Shown: positions 15,773-25,367, counted from the first letter of the stretch. The stretch: DNA of 64,000 bases from Lachnospiraceae bacterium 10-1 (GCA_000403495.2 KE159799.1:576937-640936), one strand, 5' to 3'. The notes: generated by a model not told the origin, from the letters alone. A program made the numbers and translations.

Positions 15773-17995
15773 TTAATCTTCATCCCTTTTCTTGTGATAC
15801 ATTTTAATGCGGAGCAAAATAATAATAACAGCAATCAACAGCATCAGCATCACAGAGGTTGCCACGATTGTAAATAAAACCGACTTCTTGTTCTGATCCA
15901 GTGTCTGCGCTAAAGTAGGCACTTCTCCTCTCTGTGCATCCGTGAGGAATCGAAAACTCCTGACTGCCAGATCTTTATCTATAATCACACAGTCCTTGCT
16001 TAAACTATAGCGCAGCTTTTCATCTCTCATGATTTCCTGTGCATAGTTTAAGGTTTCCTGTGTAGCGCCCGTCAATGCCAGAACTGCCCGTCCCGAGGCG
16101 TAGGGTGATTCCAAAAGCTGCATAATTGCAATATTTTCCGAATAACTGCCTGATAAAATTAATTGCTCATTGCTTTCAAATCCTTTTCCCCCGCTGCTAT
16201 AGGAAAAATATAATTTATCATTAATTGCCTTTAAGTAAGTGTTACTTTCATAAGTTCCTGCAGTTATAATGTTAAAATCTCCGTCACTGTCTGAAAGTTC
16301 CTTTGCCCTTTTTACATAAAACCCTCCATAAGGCTCCACTCCGGCTCCATACATTCCTACTATCTGCCCGTAAAGATCCAATTCTCTGCTGGTTGGCCTG
16401 TCAGAAATAACAAGAAGTACATTATTAAACTTTCCATCTTTTCTAAAAGGCAGCGGCATTGCATCAAATGACAAATTAAAATCACTGGATACAGGCAGAT
16501 AAAACTGAGACTTTTCAGATACATACGCCCAGGGCATCTGATCCTGCTTAAAACTGCATGTCATATCTTCCAGCTCCAAATCAAAACTAATTTTAATGGA
16601 ACCTGCTGCTGTACCAGCCAAATCCTTGGGTATTGTGACTGTAAGCTCATCTTGCTGCGCATTTTCTCTATCCAGCTTTTTACTGCCTATGGGGATATCT
16701 CCCAAATAAACGGAAACCATTGACTTATTAAAGTCCAGATTATCGCTGTATCTGAACTGAAGTGAAATCTTTCCTTGTTCCGATAAGTAATAGTCCTCTG
16801 AAAATGGAAGGTAAATTATCTGCTCCTTATGAAAAAGCCCCACAAACTCCAGGCCGCCTCCAACCAGTTCCTCTAAAGTATAATTTCTTGCCGACATTTG
16901 ATCGTCCGGATTTACACTTGCTGCCAGCTGTGCACTTCCTGCCATGACTCTTGCCATATATCCTGTTTCCTGAGATACCCTGCTTTCATCCATAAGCATA
17001 TAGACCGCTTCCATCAGGCATTTCCCATCTTTTGATGTAATGATAAGAAGCGGCGCCCCATCCGCATCCTCTGTAAGTACCACAACTCCCTGATTCTCTA
17101 TTCCATTTGTGTCTGTTACCATTTTCTGATAATCAGCCGGAAGATTCTCATACCTTGAGACTAAAATAGTGCTGCTTTTCTTCATCTGATTAATATCTGA
17201 CAGGAGTGATACCTGAATGGAATTATACTTTGAAGTCTGACTGCTTAAATCTGCCATCAGATTCATTGCTGCCGCCACTTCCTCATTTTCCGCACTATCC
17301 GAAACTGCAATAACCAATCCTTCTCCTGTTTCATTTATCGTGGAAAGAAAGGGGTAAGGATAATTTGCAATTTTTTTCTCCTTTACATTCACCTCATATC
17401 CGCACCGGATATGAGAAGTTTCTAAAACAGAAAGCCAGTTTGCACTGGAAAAAGCATCGGTACAGCTTCCGTTGGGGCTGGAGTAAGCCATAATCATAAA
17501 GGAATTATACCCTTTCTGAACCAGTTCCACAGGAATCTTTACATATGCAATCTGACTATCTCCTCCTTCATAGACAACTTCACAGGAACTGACAGGAAAT
17601 TGATTTAAGTAAAATGTCAGGGTGGAACCGGCCTCTGAAATGATTTGGCTCACCCGATATTCAAGCTCTGCATACAAATATTTTGTCTCCCAATATTCCG
17701 GCACATAAAAATATACTCCACAGTTAGAATAAATCCCCTGCATAGTTGTCTGTGAAAAAAAGATATCCTTTATGTAGGAAGTTTCTTCATATTCCGGCCT
17801 TATTTTCTCAGGCGCATTTTCTTCCGGATCTTCTGTTTCCGGCTCTTCCTCTCCTGCTGCATCTAAAGCATCCAGAGTACTTTCTTTATTTTCTTCCTTT
17901 GGTGCCGCTATAACCGGACTTACGGGCATTAATCCAAAAAATAATGCCATAAGTAAGATTCCTGTGATCATTCTTGTCATTAATATCCTCTTCAT
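15773..17995 (-). CDS. BcsB-like exported synthase partner protein
   Basis: 740 aa. Signal peptide (MKRILMTRMITGILLMALFF...), long extracytoplasmic region with alternating beta-rich and flavodoxin-like stretches, and one C-terminal membrane helix (about 700-730) ending in basic residues. This is the layout of cellulose synthase subunit B, and FMIMAYSSPNGSCTD and FDAMPLPFRKDGKFNN fit BcsB. BcsB guides nascent polymer as it leaves the membrane synthase. The start codon overlaps the stop of the GT2 gene (ATGA type), implying translational coupling of the two subunits. Confidence 0.8.
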   Translation of the reverse strand: MKRILMTRMITGILLMALFFGLMPVSPVIAAPKEENKESTLDALDAAGEEEPETEDPEENAPEKIRPEYEETSYIKDIFFSQTTMQGIYSNCGVYFYVPEYWETKYLYAELEYRVSQIISEAGSTLTFYLNQFPVSSCEVVYEGGDSQIAYVKIPVELVQKGYNSFMIMAYSSPNGSCTDAFSSANWLSVLETSHIRCGYEVNVKEKKIANYPYPFLSTINETGEGLVIAVSDSAENEEVAAAMNLMADLSSQTSKYNSIQVSLLSDINQMKKSSTILVSRYENLPADYQKMVTDTNGIENQGVVVLTEDADGAPLLIITSKDGKCLMEAVYMLMDESRVSQETGYMARVMAGSAQLAASVNPDDQMSARNYTLEELVGGGLEFVGLFHKEQIIYLPFSEDYYLSEQGKISLQFRYSDNLDFNKSMVSVYLGDIPIGSKKLDRENAQQDELTVTIPKDLAGTAAGSIKISFDLELEDMTCSFKQDQMPWAYVSEKSQFYLPVSSDFNLSFDAMPLPFRKDGKFNNVLLVISDRPTSRELDLYGQIVGMYGAGVEPYGGFYVKRAKELSDSDGDFNIITAGTYESNTYLKAINDKLYFSYSSGGKGFESNEQLILSGSYSENIAIMQLLESPYASGRAVLALTGATQETLNYAQEIMRDEKLRYSLSKDCVIIDKDLAVRSFRFLTDAQRGEVPTLAQTLDQNKKSVLFTIVATSVMLMLLIAVIIILLRIKMYHKKRDED

Positions 17996-19314
17996 GCCTT
18001 TTTCCCCTTTTTCTTTCTATCCTGCGGCTGCGACTCTTCAAAACGTTCCGTTTTATCCCAAACCACTTCTTTATCAAAAACCGCATCCTGAATACTTAGC
18101 CAGACTGCCTTTATCACCACTGCCACCCACATTTTTGAATAGGTAAACAACATCAGCAGTATGAGCAGTGCGCTTTCCCCATTAAATTCATTTTTTTCTA
18201 CCGAAAGCGTAATCAATACATTTAAAACAAACAGTAAAACTGCCATTGCCCAGAGCAGCGTTGAAAATCCCCCTAAGGTCACATGACATAGCCCTAAAAT
18301 TCCAAGAATAAATATTGTATCTGAACAAATCAGCGATGTTAACATCAATACATACACCAATGCATAATAAAAAACATCCAGACGCATAGGTCCTGCCTGC
18401 GGATCAAAGGCATATTTGAAGTTCTTAATCAGCACATAAAGATTTCCCTTTGCCCATCTGGTTCTTTGTTTAAACCACTGCTTTAGCTTCTGAGGCTCCT
18501 GTTCCCAAGTAACTGCAAGAGGCATAAATTTAATATAATATCCCATCCGGTACAGGCGGAAGCTGATCTCCGTATCCTCTGAAAGTGCCTTGGTATCCCA
18601 ACCTCCCATCTCATCAATAATATTTCTCCTTATCACATAATTGGTGCCGGGTATGGTGCACAGTTTAAAGAAAAAATATCGTCCTGCCTGATTCATGCAT
18701 TGATAAGCCAGGGTTTCAATATTGACAAAACGGGTAAGCAGGGACGCGTTCCGGTTTCTTGTCCTGAATTTTCCAATCACTGCTCCTAACTTGTCATCTT
18801 TCATAAGATTTTCCACCAGAATTCTAAGCGCATCTGGTGCCGGTGTATTGTCTGCGTCATAAATTGCGATCACAGTTCCCTTGGCCACTGACAAAGCAAT
18901 GTTCAGTGCGTTGGACTTTCCTTTTCCTCCCATGATATTATCCGTATTTATCACGATCAGTTTCCGCGCCGGATTCTTTTTTTGAATTTCCTTAAGAACA
19001 TCCGCCGAACAATCCGAGGAATTATCATTGATCACAATAATTTCATACCTGTCTTTTGGATAATCAAAATCAAGAAGCGCCAATACCGTTTTTCGGATTA
19101 CAATACTTTCATTATGGGCAGGAACCATGATACTGACCATAGGATATTCTGAAGAATTTCTTTTTTCTCCCTGCTGTCTGGTAAAATTTAACCTTTCCTG
19201 ATTGTTTACCTTTATCATGTATATAAATCCACCAATAGATAAAAAAATATTTAAAAACATCAGTCCCCAAATAGCCGCTATGGCATAAAGGGACAAACAA
19301 TCTGCAATTGACAT
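17992..19314 (-). CDS. Processive GT2 synthase (BcsA/PgaC-like) of the exopolysaccharide operon
   Basis: 440 aa. One N-terminal helix, a GT-A domain with SIMVPAHNES, VINDNSSDCSADVL, the YDADNTPAPDA metal/UDP site, the catalytic-base LSEDTEISFRLYRMG and the acceptor motif QRTRWAKGN, then three or four C-terminal helices. That set defines processive inverting synthases such as cellulose, hyaluronan or PNAG synthase. It lacks a C-terminal PilZ domain, so direct c-di-GMP activation as in BcsA is not expected. It is translationally coupled to the bcsB-like gene. The polymer is unknown. Confidence 0.88.
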   Translation of the reverse strand: MSIADCLSLYAIAAIWGLMFLNIFLSIGGFIYMIKVNNQERLNFTRQQGEKRNSSEYPMVSIMVPAHNESIVIRKTVLALLDFDYPKDRYEIIVINDNSSDCSADVLKEIQKKNPARKLIVINTDNIMGGKGKSNALNIALSVAKGTVIAIYDADNTPAPDALRILVENLMKDDKLGAVIGKFRTRNRNASLLTRFVNIETLAYQCMNQAGRYFFFKLCTIPGTNYVIRRNIIDEMGGWDTKALSEDTEISFRLYRMGYYIKFMPLAVTWEQEPQKLKQWFKQRTRWAKGNLYVLIKNFKYAFDPQAGPMRLDVFYYALVYVLMLTSLICSDTIFILGILGLCHVTLGGFSTLLWAMAVLLFVLNVLITLSVEKNEFNGESALLILLMLFTYSKMWVAVVIKAVWLSIQDAVFDKEVVWDKTERFEESQPQDRKKKGKKA

Positions 19315-19325
19315 ACATTAGCTCC

Positions 19326-20855
19326 TTATCTTTTGTTTTCCCAATATTCATCCATATCTTCTTCATCCTCATAGAAAAAACGACTGCGGTTGTTTCGTCT
19401 TGCCACAATGATAAAAGCAATAAATAGTAAAGCTACAATTACTACTGCCACAAGCAGTTTATGATTTTCATTAGTCAAATCCCTTGAAAACCTTTGGAGC
19501 TGATTCCTCTTATAGGAAAAATCCGTTTCCCTTTCAGCAGGCACATAAGTTTTATCCATTGGAATACCGTTTAAATAAATCTGTCCATTCTTATACACCA
19601 TAGTATCCGTATTTGTATAAAAACTATGAGATACCTCCCATAAATCTTTGGAAAGCATAAAGGAATTATAAACTGAAATGCTGTTATCTCCCTCCTGATC
19701 AATTGTATTTGCATGTGCAATCCATTGATGATCATTTTGATAAACCAGATTTCCATTTACCCTGCTCCAGTCTTCTTCTATCCAGTCATCCACATTTTCC
19801 GATACCATAATTGTTTTAAACCTGCTCATTATCTCCACCGTATCATTATTTCTGATCCAGTTTTTGGGAACCTGAAGCCCCATTGGGTAAACCCCCTGCT
19901 TTACATATGCACTTATCGCCAGCGAAAGATATTCGTTTACCAAATCCACATCAAAAGAATCCATTTGATTGACAGGTGCATAAAGAAAAATCATGCCTCC
20001 GTTATCCTGTGCGTATTTCAAAACCTCACAAAACTGCTGCATGGCAGGATAATCTTCATGGTTATAAACAGGCATCACCGAAATAATGAAAAAAGCATCT
20101 TTCTCCTGTATTTCCTGAACAACTTCCAACAGCTTGGCAGGATTTTGGAAGGGATAAACCTTGTCTATAACATAATACTCAACACAGTTCTGCTCATTTT
20201 CTTTTCTCCACAGGGAAAGCTCTTTCACAAAAGCAGACAGCACCAATGAATTGTTCAAATCACTGACACTGATATGAGTAATCCTTCCCTGACTGGCACA
20301 AAAATATTTTTCCAAAGCTCCCACTAACACCTTACCGGACTGGTACTCATAGTTTTTTAAAAATACGGGTTCTTCTATTACCGCCAATGACTGCTTTTGC
20401 TGAAAAGCTTCAAACTCATAAACAACAGTTCCTGCCTCCCCCTCATAACATTCATAGGCTGTACTGCGCAGAGTATAATCCAAATAATTTTTCAAAAAAC
20501 AGTTTCCCACAAACAAAAGCCTCCGGCTTCCCTCCACTTTCCATAGTTCCTCTATTAATTCCGGGGGATATACCTCCAGCTCATATAAAATAATATTGTC
20601 ATACCGCTCAAGCTTTCCCACACATTTTAATGCCGGCGCAAATGTGGCCTGCACCCCTTCATAAGTCAATATTTCTACAATACGGAATACATTTTCAATC
20701 TGTTCCTTTGATGCATGATCTGAATATATGATCAATACCTCCCCTCTTGGAAGGCTCCTTTCCTCTTTTGCATTTACGCAAAGGGGCTGTGTAAAAATAA
20801 GAAAAAAGAATAAAAGAAAGCTTATTATTTTTTTAAACATCATATTGCAGTTCAT
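19326..20855 (-). CDS. DUF2334-type membrane protein (polysaccharide deacetylase-like fold), probably non-catalytic
   Basis: 509 aa. Signal peptide, long exported domain, one C-terminal membrane helix (about 463-485) and an acidic tail. The DUF2334 signature is recognisable: the early Asp in YYVIDKVYPF and the segment FFIISVMPVYNHEDYPAM followed by EVLKYAQDNGGMIFLYAPV. In active relatives the last block carries an H-G-x-x-H metal site, and here it reads LYAPVNQ, so deacetylase activity is doubtful. It overlaps the degenerate GGDEF gene by 23 bp (AAGGTGG before the ATG) and precedes the synthase by 11 bp. Confidence 0.7.
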   Translation of the reverse strand: MNCNMMFKKIISFLLFFFLIFTQPLCVNAKEERSLPRGEVLIIYSDHASKEQIENVFRIVEILTYEGVQATFAPALKCVGKLERYDNIILYELEVYPPELIEELWKVEGSRRLLFVGNCFLKNYLDYTLRSTAYECYEGEAGTVVYEFEAFQQKQSLAVIEEPVFLKNYEYQSGKVLVGALEKYFCASQGRITHISVSDLNNSLVLSAFVKELSLWRKENEQNCVEYYVIDKVYPFQNPAKLLEVVQEIQEKDAFFIISVMPVYNHEDYPAMQQFCEVLKYAQDNGGMIFLYAPVNQMDSFDVDLVNEYLSLAISAYVKQGVYPMGLQVPKNWIRNNDTVEIMSRFKTIMVSENVDDWIEEDWSRVNGNLVYQNDHQWIAHANTIDQEGDNSISVYNSFMLSKDLWEVSHSFYTNTDTMVYKNGQIYLNGIPMDKTYVPAERETDFSYKRNQLQRFSRDLTNENHKLLVAVVIVALLFIAFIIVARRNNRSRFFYEDEEDMDEYWENKR

Positions 20856-21696
20856 TTTCCACCTTCTGTTTAAATAAAATCATATCCGAACCGTATTTTT
20901 CCTCATCATATTCCAAACAGGCAATTTTTGCTTCTACTCTGATTGCTCTTTCCACAATACCTGCAAATGCATCTTTTTTCTCCAGATTTGCACGAATCCT
21001 GTCCCGCACAAATTTGCTGTTTTCCTGATCACAGGTCAAAATAACCCCCACCATGCCATCATTATCCAAAGAGTAGGTTCGATCTTCCAACCGGACAGCA
21101 TCCGTGATTATCACTGCCATCCTCTGAATCAAAGCTTCATAATTTCTTCTTGAAAGAACCCTTTTAAGTTCCTCGCCAAATCTGAGTTTTACAATCATCA
21201 ATGAAACTATCATATGATTTCTCTCGGAATAAGCTACCTGCTTTTGAAGATCAATGTATAAGCTGCGCAAATTGTATAGTCCAGTTAAGGAATTTACTAA
21301 AACCAGTTCCTCCACCTGTTCTTTTAATACATCATTTTCCAATTCCGTCTGATGGCTGCCATATGTAAATGCTACCATTGCCCCTACAGACAAAAGGGGA
21401 AGAATCACCCACACATAGCAGACCGGCTCTATTTCTTTTGAATAGGTAAAAAAAGAAAACAGCTTATAAGCCGTATACAATAATATTTCAAAGGCTCCGG
21501 CTACAACAGAAATACCTGTCAGCTTAAACCCAGCCAATAAAATTGCAAAAAAAGTTCCCATCAGCATTATGACAAATTCATTCTTCATTGCCTCTTCTAC
21601 ACTTCCTACTGCAATCGCCGCCCCTCCAATGCATAACAGCAAAAGTACCAGCCCTGCATCCTGCAGCAAATACCCTGTAGTTCTCTTTTTTACCAT
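20833..21696 (-). CDS. Membrane protein with degenerate GGDEF domain
   Basis: 287 aa from the ATG at 21696, which has AAAGGGG seven bases upstream. Four hydrophobic segments fill residues 1-100. A GGDEF-like domain follows with the correct start (NSLTGLYNLRSLY) but the G-G-D-E-F loop is replaced by SLDNDGMVGVIL, so diguanylate cyclase activity is very unlikely. It may bind nucleotide or act as a scaffold for the synthase complex. Second gene of the exopolysaccharide operon, overlapping the DUF2334 gene. Confidence 0.8.
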   Translation of the reverse strand: MVKKRTTGYLLQDAGLVLLLLCIGGAAIAVGSVEEAMKNEFVIMLMGTFFAILLAGFKLTGISVVAGAFEILLYTAYKLFSFFTYSKEIEPVCYVWVILPLLSVGAMVAFTYGSHQTELENDVLKEQVEELVLVNSLTGLYNLRSLYIDLQKQVAYSERNHMIVSLMIVKLRFGEELKRVLSRRNYEALIQRMAVIITDAVRLEDRTYSLDNDGMVGVILTCDQENSKFVRDRIRANLEKKDAFAGIVERAIRVEAKIACLEYDEEKYGSDMILFKQKVENELQYDV

Positions 21697-21736
21697 TGAT
21701 TTACCCCTTTTCTGTATAATTCCCATGTATAACTGT

Positions 21737-23275
21737 TTAAAAAATATTTAATCTATGCGCAATTTGTGCAAATACAAAATAGGTCATAATATCCATGCTT
21801 GCACTGACTAAAAAACAATGCCGGATCATTGCCGCATCCCCGCTGTTAACAATCGTCACCCCTGCCTGGCTGACGCAAACCAGCAAAAGCACCGCTATGC
21901 TGTCTAAAAGTACCGTACTTCGCTTATCCTCTAAAGGCCTCAGGGAATATTCCTTTCCAAACAACAAACAAGCCGCTATAATCAAAACGATCAGCCAGCC
22001 TATTGTTTTGGGTGCCGCACTGTTTTTAAAAGTGCTAAACAGCGACCAGAAAGGGCTTTTGGCTCCCTCCGGAAGGCCTACGCTTTTTTCATAATTTCCA
22101 CACTGATCTCTTCTTATTCCAAAACAGGATTTGATGGAAATATCTATCATCCGCACAAACTTTTCCGGATGCCTGATATAATATCTTCCAATATCAGATA
22201 CGGAATATTTATTCAGAAAATTATCACTTATAATTTCTTCCTCCACCTTTACAAGAGGAATCGGATCATAAGCAGATACATCCGCTAAAAGTTCAAATGA
22301 GGGCTCTATTCCAAATTCCTTTAAAGTCTCTGCCGGATCATTTGATCCAAATAAAACGCCCCTGCTCATGGCATGAAACTTATCCGTCTGATTAAAATCA
22401 CTTTCCATACCAGCCATTGCAGCAATGGATATAATACTTAATCCAAGGCTTGTCAGAACACAAACCACGCTAAAACTCCATTCCTTCCGGGTAAACAAAA
22501 GTTTCAGACAATACAGGGCGAGGATAATGCCTATAAAGGCACACTGTGCTCTGGATGTCATAAGAACAATTCCACTACCTGCAATTAGAAAAAGGCTGCC
22601 CCCTTCTTTTAAAAGGCTTCTTTTTTCCTGAAAAGAAACAGCTCCTGCCACACAGTATAAAAGACTGATAAACCAGACTGACTCTGGATACAGGGAGTTA
22701 AAATAAGTAATATACGCAACATCTGAAAAAATCAGTACTCCTAAAAGACCTATAACAATTCCCTCTGAAAAACACTTCACCCTCATACACGCCTGCCGGA
22801 TTAACAGGTAAATGGCTGGAATATATAAGATACCATAGATCAATGCCAGCATGCGGATATCAAAATAATTATCCCCTGTAAGAAGTCTGTCCAGCTTAAC
22901 CGCCGCCTTTACAATCAGAACCTGACTGTTTAACATTTCAGTTCCTAAAACATATTTTGATGTGTCAATCAGATATACTCTGTTGAAAAATTCACTGCTT
23001 TCTTCTAACACTGTATCAGAAACATAAGATAATCCGGCGGCTTCCATTAGCCTGTAAAAAGAACCATCATCGCCTACACCCAGATAATTTGGCACAAACA
23101 GCATCAAAATCATTAAAATTGCTGCCCCAAAAGCTGCTATTAAAGCAATAAACGAAGGAGAATACTTTCCTTCCATTTCCTCGTTAAAATGCTTTTTCTG
23201 GGCAGAAAAACGACGGAAAAGCGCTGCAAGTGCATTCATTTTTTTTACTATCTTTAATTTCTTTTCCGCTGCCAA
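21737..23275 (-). CDS. WsfD-like polytopic membrane glycosyltransferase, first gene of the exopolysaccharide operon
   Basis: About 512 aa with 10-11 membrane helices. The first extracytoplasmic loop VPNYLGVGDDGSFYRLM matches the N-terminal hallmark of WsfD-type glycan hexose transferases. The likely start is TTG at 23275, five bases after AAAGGAG; an ATG-type start 60 bases further upstream would read into the IS element's left flank. The IS1182-type element begins only 31 bp upstream of this start, so the native promoter is cut off. Confidence 0.72.
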   Translation of the reverse strand: MAAEKKLKIVKKMNALAALFRRFSAQKKHFNEEMEGKYSPSFIALIAAFGAAILMILMLFVPNYLGVGDDGSFYRLMEAAGLSYVSDTVLEESSEFFNRVYLIDTSKYVLGTEMLNSQVLIVKAAVKLDRLLTGDNYFDIRMLALIYGILYIPAIYLLIRQACMRVKCFSEGIVIGLLGVLIFSDVAYITYFNSLYPESVWFISLLYCVAGAVSFQEKRSLLKEGGSLFLIAGSGIVLMTSRAQCAFIGIILALYCLKLLFTRKEWSFSVVCVLTSLGLSIISIAAMAGMESDFNQTDKFHAMSRGVLFGSNDPAETLKEFGIEPSFELLADVSAYDPIPLVKVEEEIISDNFLNKYSVSDIGRYYIRHPEKFVRMIDISIKSCFGIRRDQCGNYEKSVGLPEGAKSPFWSLFSTFKNSAAPKTIGWLIVLIIAACLLFGKEYSLRPLEDKRSTVLLDSIAVLLLVCVSQAGVTIVNSGDAAMIRHCFLVSASMDIMTYFVFAQIAHRLNIF

Positions 23276-23291
23276 TACTGCTCCTTTCACA

Positions 23292-23305
23292 ACTGCTAAA
23301 GTACA
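23292..23305. repeat. Target-site duplication, left copy
   Basis: ACTGCTAAAGTACA directly before the left end of the IS element. The identical 14 bp follows its right end at 25061-25074. Confidence 0.85.
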
Positions 23306-25060
23306 TAGGCGTTTGCGAAACGCCAGAACCCACATAAATACGGGATTCTTTTTGTTACAAAATAAAACAACTCCTCACTGGTTTGTGGTAAAATTGAGAT
23401 GTCGAGTAACAATCAACCATCCACCAGAAAGGAGTTGTACCTACATGATACCATACAAACAGCTCTCTTTGGCAGATATTTTTACCGATTGCCAAAATAA
23501 ATTTGATAATGATAAATATCAGTTCCTTGCACTTCTCGAAAATACCATCAACTTAGATGAAATTGTCCCAGTGTCCTTTATTTCTCATTTCCATGCCGCC
23601 ACTGGCAGGCCCCGTAAGCATCTGCTTTATCCAATGCTCAGGGCTCTGTTATTACAGCTTATCTTCTCAATCCCAACAACATCCCTGCTGATTGTATTCC
23701 TGAAATACTCCCAGGAACTGCGGGACTTCTGCGGGTTTGATGTTGTCCCGGATGCCTCTAAATTCACCCGGTTCAAACAGAATTTTTTATCGGACTTACA
23801 AGCCATGTTCGATCATCTTGTTGACTTGACCGAACCGATTTGCCATTGCATTGATACACAGAAAGCTTCCATGCTTCTTTTTGACACATCCGGCATTGAG
23901 GCATGGGTTACAGAAAACAATCCCAAATATGCCAACCGTATCATCAAACAGCTTAAAGCCTTCAAAAAAGCAAAAGGGATGGACGATTCCTTTGACCCTT
24001 ATAAAGCCGCCTACGGCTCCATGCCTTCCCATGCTGCCGCCAATTCAGCCATTCAGCAGATGTACATTAACGGGCATTTCTGTTATGCTTATAAATTCGG
24101 TATTATTACCAACGGTCTCGGCATTGTCCGGGATATTTCCTTTTATAGCAAGGATTTTCTTGAGGCTCATCCTGACATCATTGTTGGAAAAAAATCTGAT
24201 TCCCCGGATGAAAATAAGAGTCTTGCCGATTCCAAGGCATTGATTCCCACTTTAAAGGATTTCTTTCGGAAGCATCCGCTTTTCAATCCGAAAACTTTTC
24301 TGGGAGACGCTGCATTTGATTCCATTGAAATCTACAAATACCTGTTACAGGAAGCTTCCTTTGAGCAGGCTTACATTCCCCTCAACGGCAGAATCTCCCT
24401 TCCGAAATCCGACTGCCCGCTGAATAAGGACGGCGTCCCCTGCTGTCCTAAAGACCCGTCTCTTCCAATGAAACGCGAAGGAAGCAGGTCCCATCTCCGC
24501 TGCGGGCTGCCAACCATGAAGTTTGTATGCCCAAAAATGAAATGGGAATATGATAAAACAACCAATAAAAGCAAACGTGTCTGCCACTGTGAAAATCCCT
24601 GTACTGAATCCCCCTGCGGCAGGATGTTTTATATTTATCCCGAGAAAAACCTGCGCGCCTATCCTGGTACGCTCCGTGGTACGGCCCAATGGGATTCCAC
24701 CTATAAGCTCAGGGTAAATGTTGAGAAAGCAATCAACCATTTCAAGGACAGCTTCTGTGTTGCGGGGCGTAAAACGCAGAATGAAAAAACGCTTCACGCT
24801 GACCTGCTTCTCGCCGGGATTACCCAGCTTATTACTGTAATGGCGGCTGATAAACTGCACAGGCATCAATATATCCGCAGTTTAAAACCTCTGATTGCAT
24901 AACCTTACATACCTCATACCATTTCACGGGCAGATATCCTTATCTGCTTTGTTTTCATATCTTAAAACTCTTGTTATCCACATCCACCTCCTGTAAGTCT
25001 GGCTCAACTGGGCCTTTTCCCTATTGGAATCAAGATTTTGAACTTGTTTCGCAATTACCT
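23306..25060 (+). mobile_element. IS1182-family insertion sequence, 1755 bp
   Basis: Bounded by imperfect terminal inverted repeats that share TTGCGAAAC preceded by AGG (left end AGGCGTTTGCGAAAC, right end read inward AGGTAATTGCGAAAC) and flanked by 14-bp identical direct repeats. It carries a single intact transposase gene. The intact ends, intact gene and perfect target duplication point to a recent insertion. It sits in the untranslated leader of the exopolysaccharide operon, in the opposite orientation. Confidence 0.88.
23445..24902 (+). CDS. tnp: IS1182-family transposase
   Basis: 485 aa from the ATG at 23445, which has AGAAAGGAG ten bases upstream; the longer reading frame to 23313 would include the inverted repeat. 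The N-terminal half matches the DUF772 transposase domain (ISHFHAATGRPRKHLLYPML). The DDE catalytic part includes DTSGIEAWVTENN, FLGDAAFDSIEIY and a C-terminal NVEKAINHFKD with the Glu. A zinc-like Cys-rich insertion (CHCENPCTESPCGRM) is typical of IS1182 members. It appears complete and probably functional. Confidence 0.93.
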   Translation: MIPYKQLSLADIFTDCQNKFDNDKYQFLALLENTINLDEIVPVSFISHFHAATGRPRKHLLYPMLRALLLQLIFSIPTTSLLIVFLKYSQELRDFCGFDVVPDASKFTRFKQNFLSDLQAMFDHLVDLTEPICHCIDTQKASMLLFDTSGIEAWVTENNPKYANRIIKQLKAFKKAKGMDDSFDPYKAAYGSMPSHAAANSAIQQMYINGHFCYAYKFGIITNGLGIVRDISFYSKDFLEAHPDIIVGKKSDSPDENKSLADSKALIPTLKDFFRKHPLFNPKTFLGDAAFDSIEIYKYLLQEASFEQAYIPLNGRISLPKSDCPLNKDGVPCCPKDPSLPMKREGSRSHLRCGLPTMKFVCPKMKWEYDKTTNKSKRVCHCENPCTESPCGRMFYIYPEKNLRAYPGTLRGTAQWDSTYKLRVNVEKAINHFKDSFCVAGRKTQNEKTLHADLLLAGITQLITVMAADKLHRHQYIRSLKPLIA

Positions 25061-25074
25061 ACTGCTAAAGTACA
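25061..25074. repeat. Target-site duplication, right copy
   Basis: Identical 14-bp copy of 23292-23305, next to the right end of the IS. Confidence 0.85.
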
Positions 25075-25172
25075 AAATTATTAGATCTTTTATAGTATTT
25101 GCTATTTTAGATATCTTAATTTTAAAACAATTTTTTTCATAAAAAAAGAGAATTAAGGTAAGTGGACATGAA

Positions 25173-25228
25173 TGGAAAAAAATGCGCAAATATTGGCAAA
25201 TCTGCACTTTTTATGTCTTAATATGCGC
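25173..25228 (-). terminator. Terminator-like hairpin in the exopolysaccharide operon leader
   Basis: On the minus strand GCGCATATT pairs with AATATTTGCGC (one bulge) across a 27-nt loop and is followed by A and a run of seven T. It lies between the folded RNA at 25368-25440 and the operon, where it could act as a leader attenuator. The large loop makes it a weak call. Confidence 0.4.
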
Positions 25229-25367
25229 CTTGGGGTAAACTGTGCAAAACTTACTTTGCAAGCATATCACTTTAAATATCATCTTTTCTACCCTATGTGA
25301 CAAGTCGTGCTTTTTATGGGATATTTATCATTTAAATCAATCTGGATATTTCTATTTAAATAAAATC

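Noticed and set aside
24345-24869. 174-codon minus-strand frame within the IS element
   Set aside because: Antisense of the transposase, no ribosome site, no family features.
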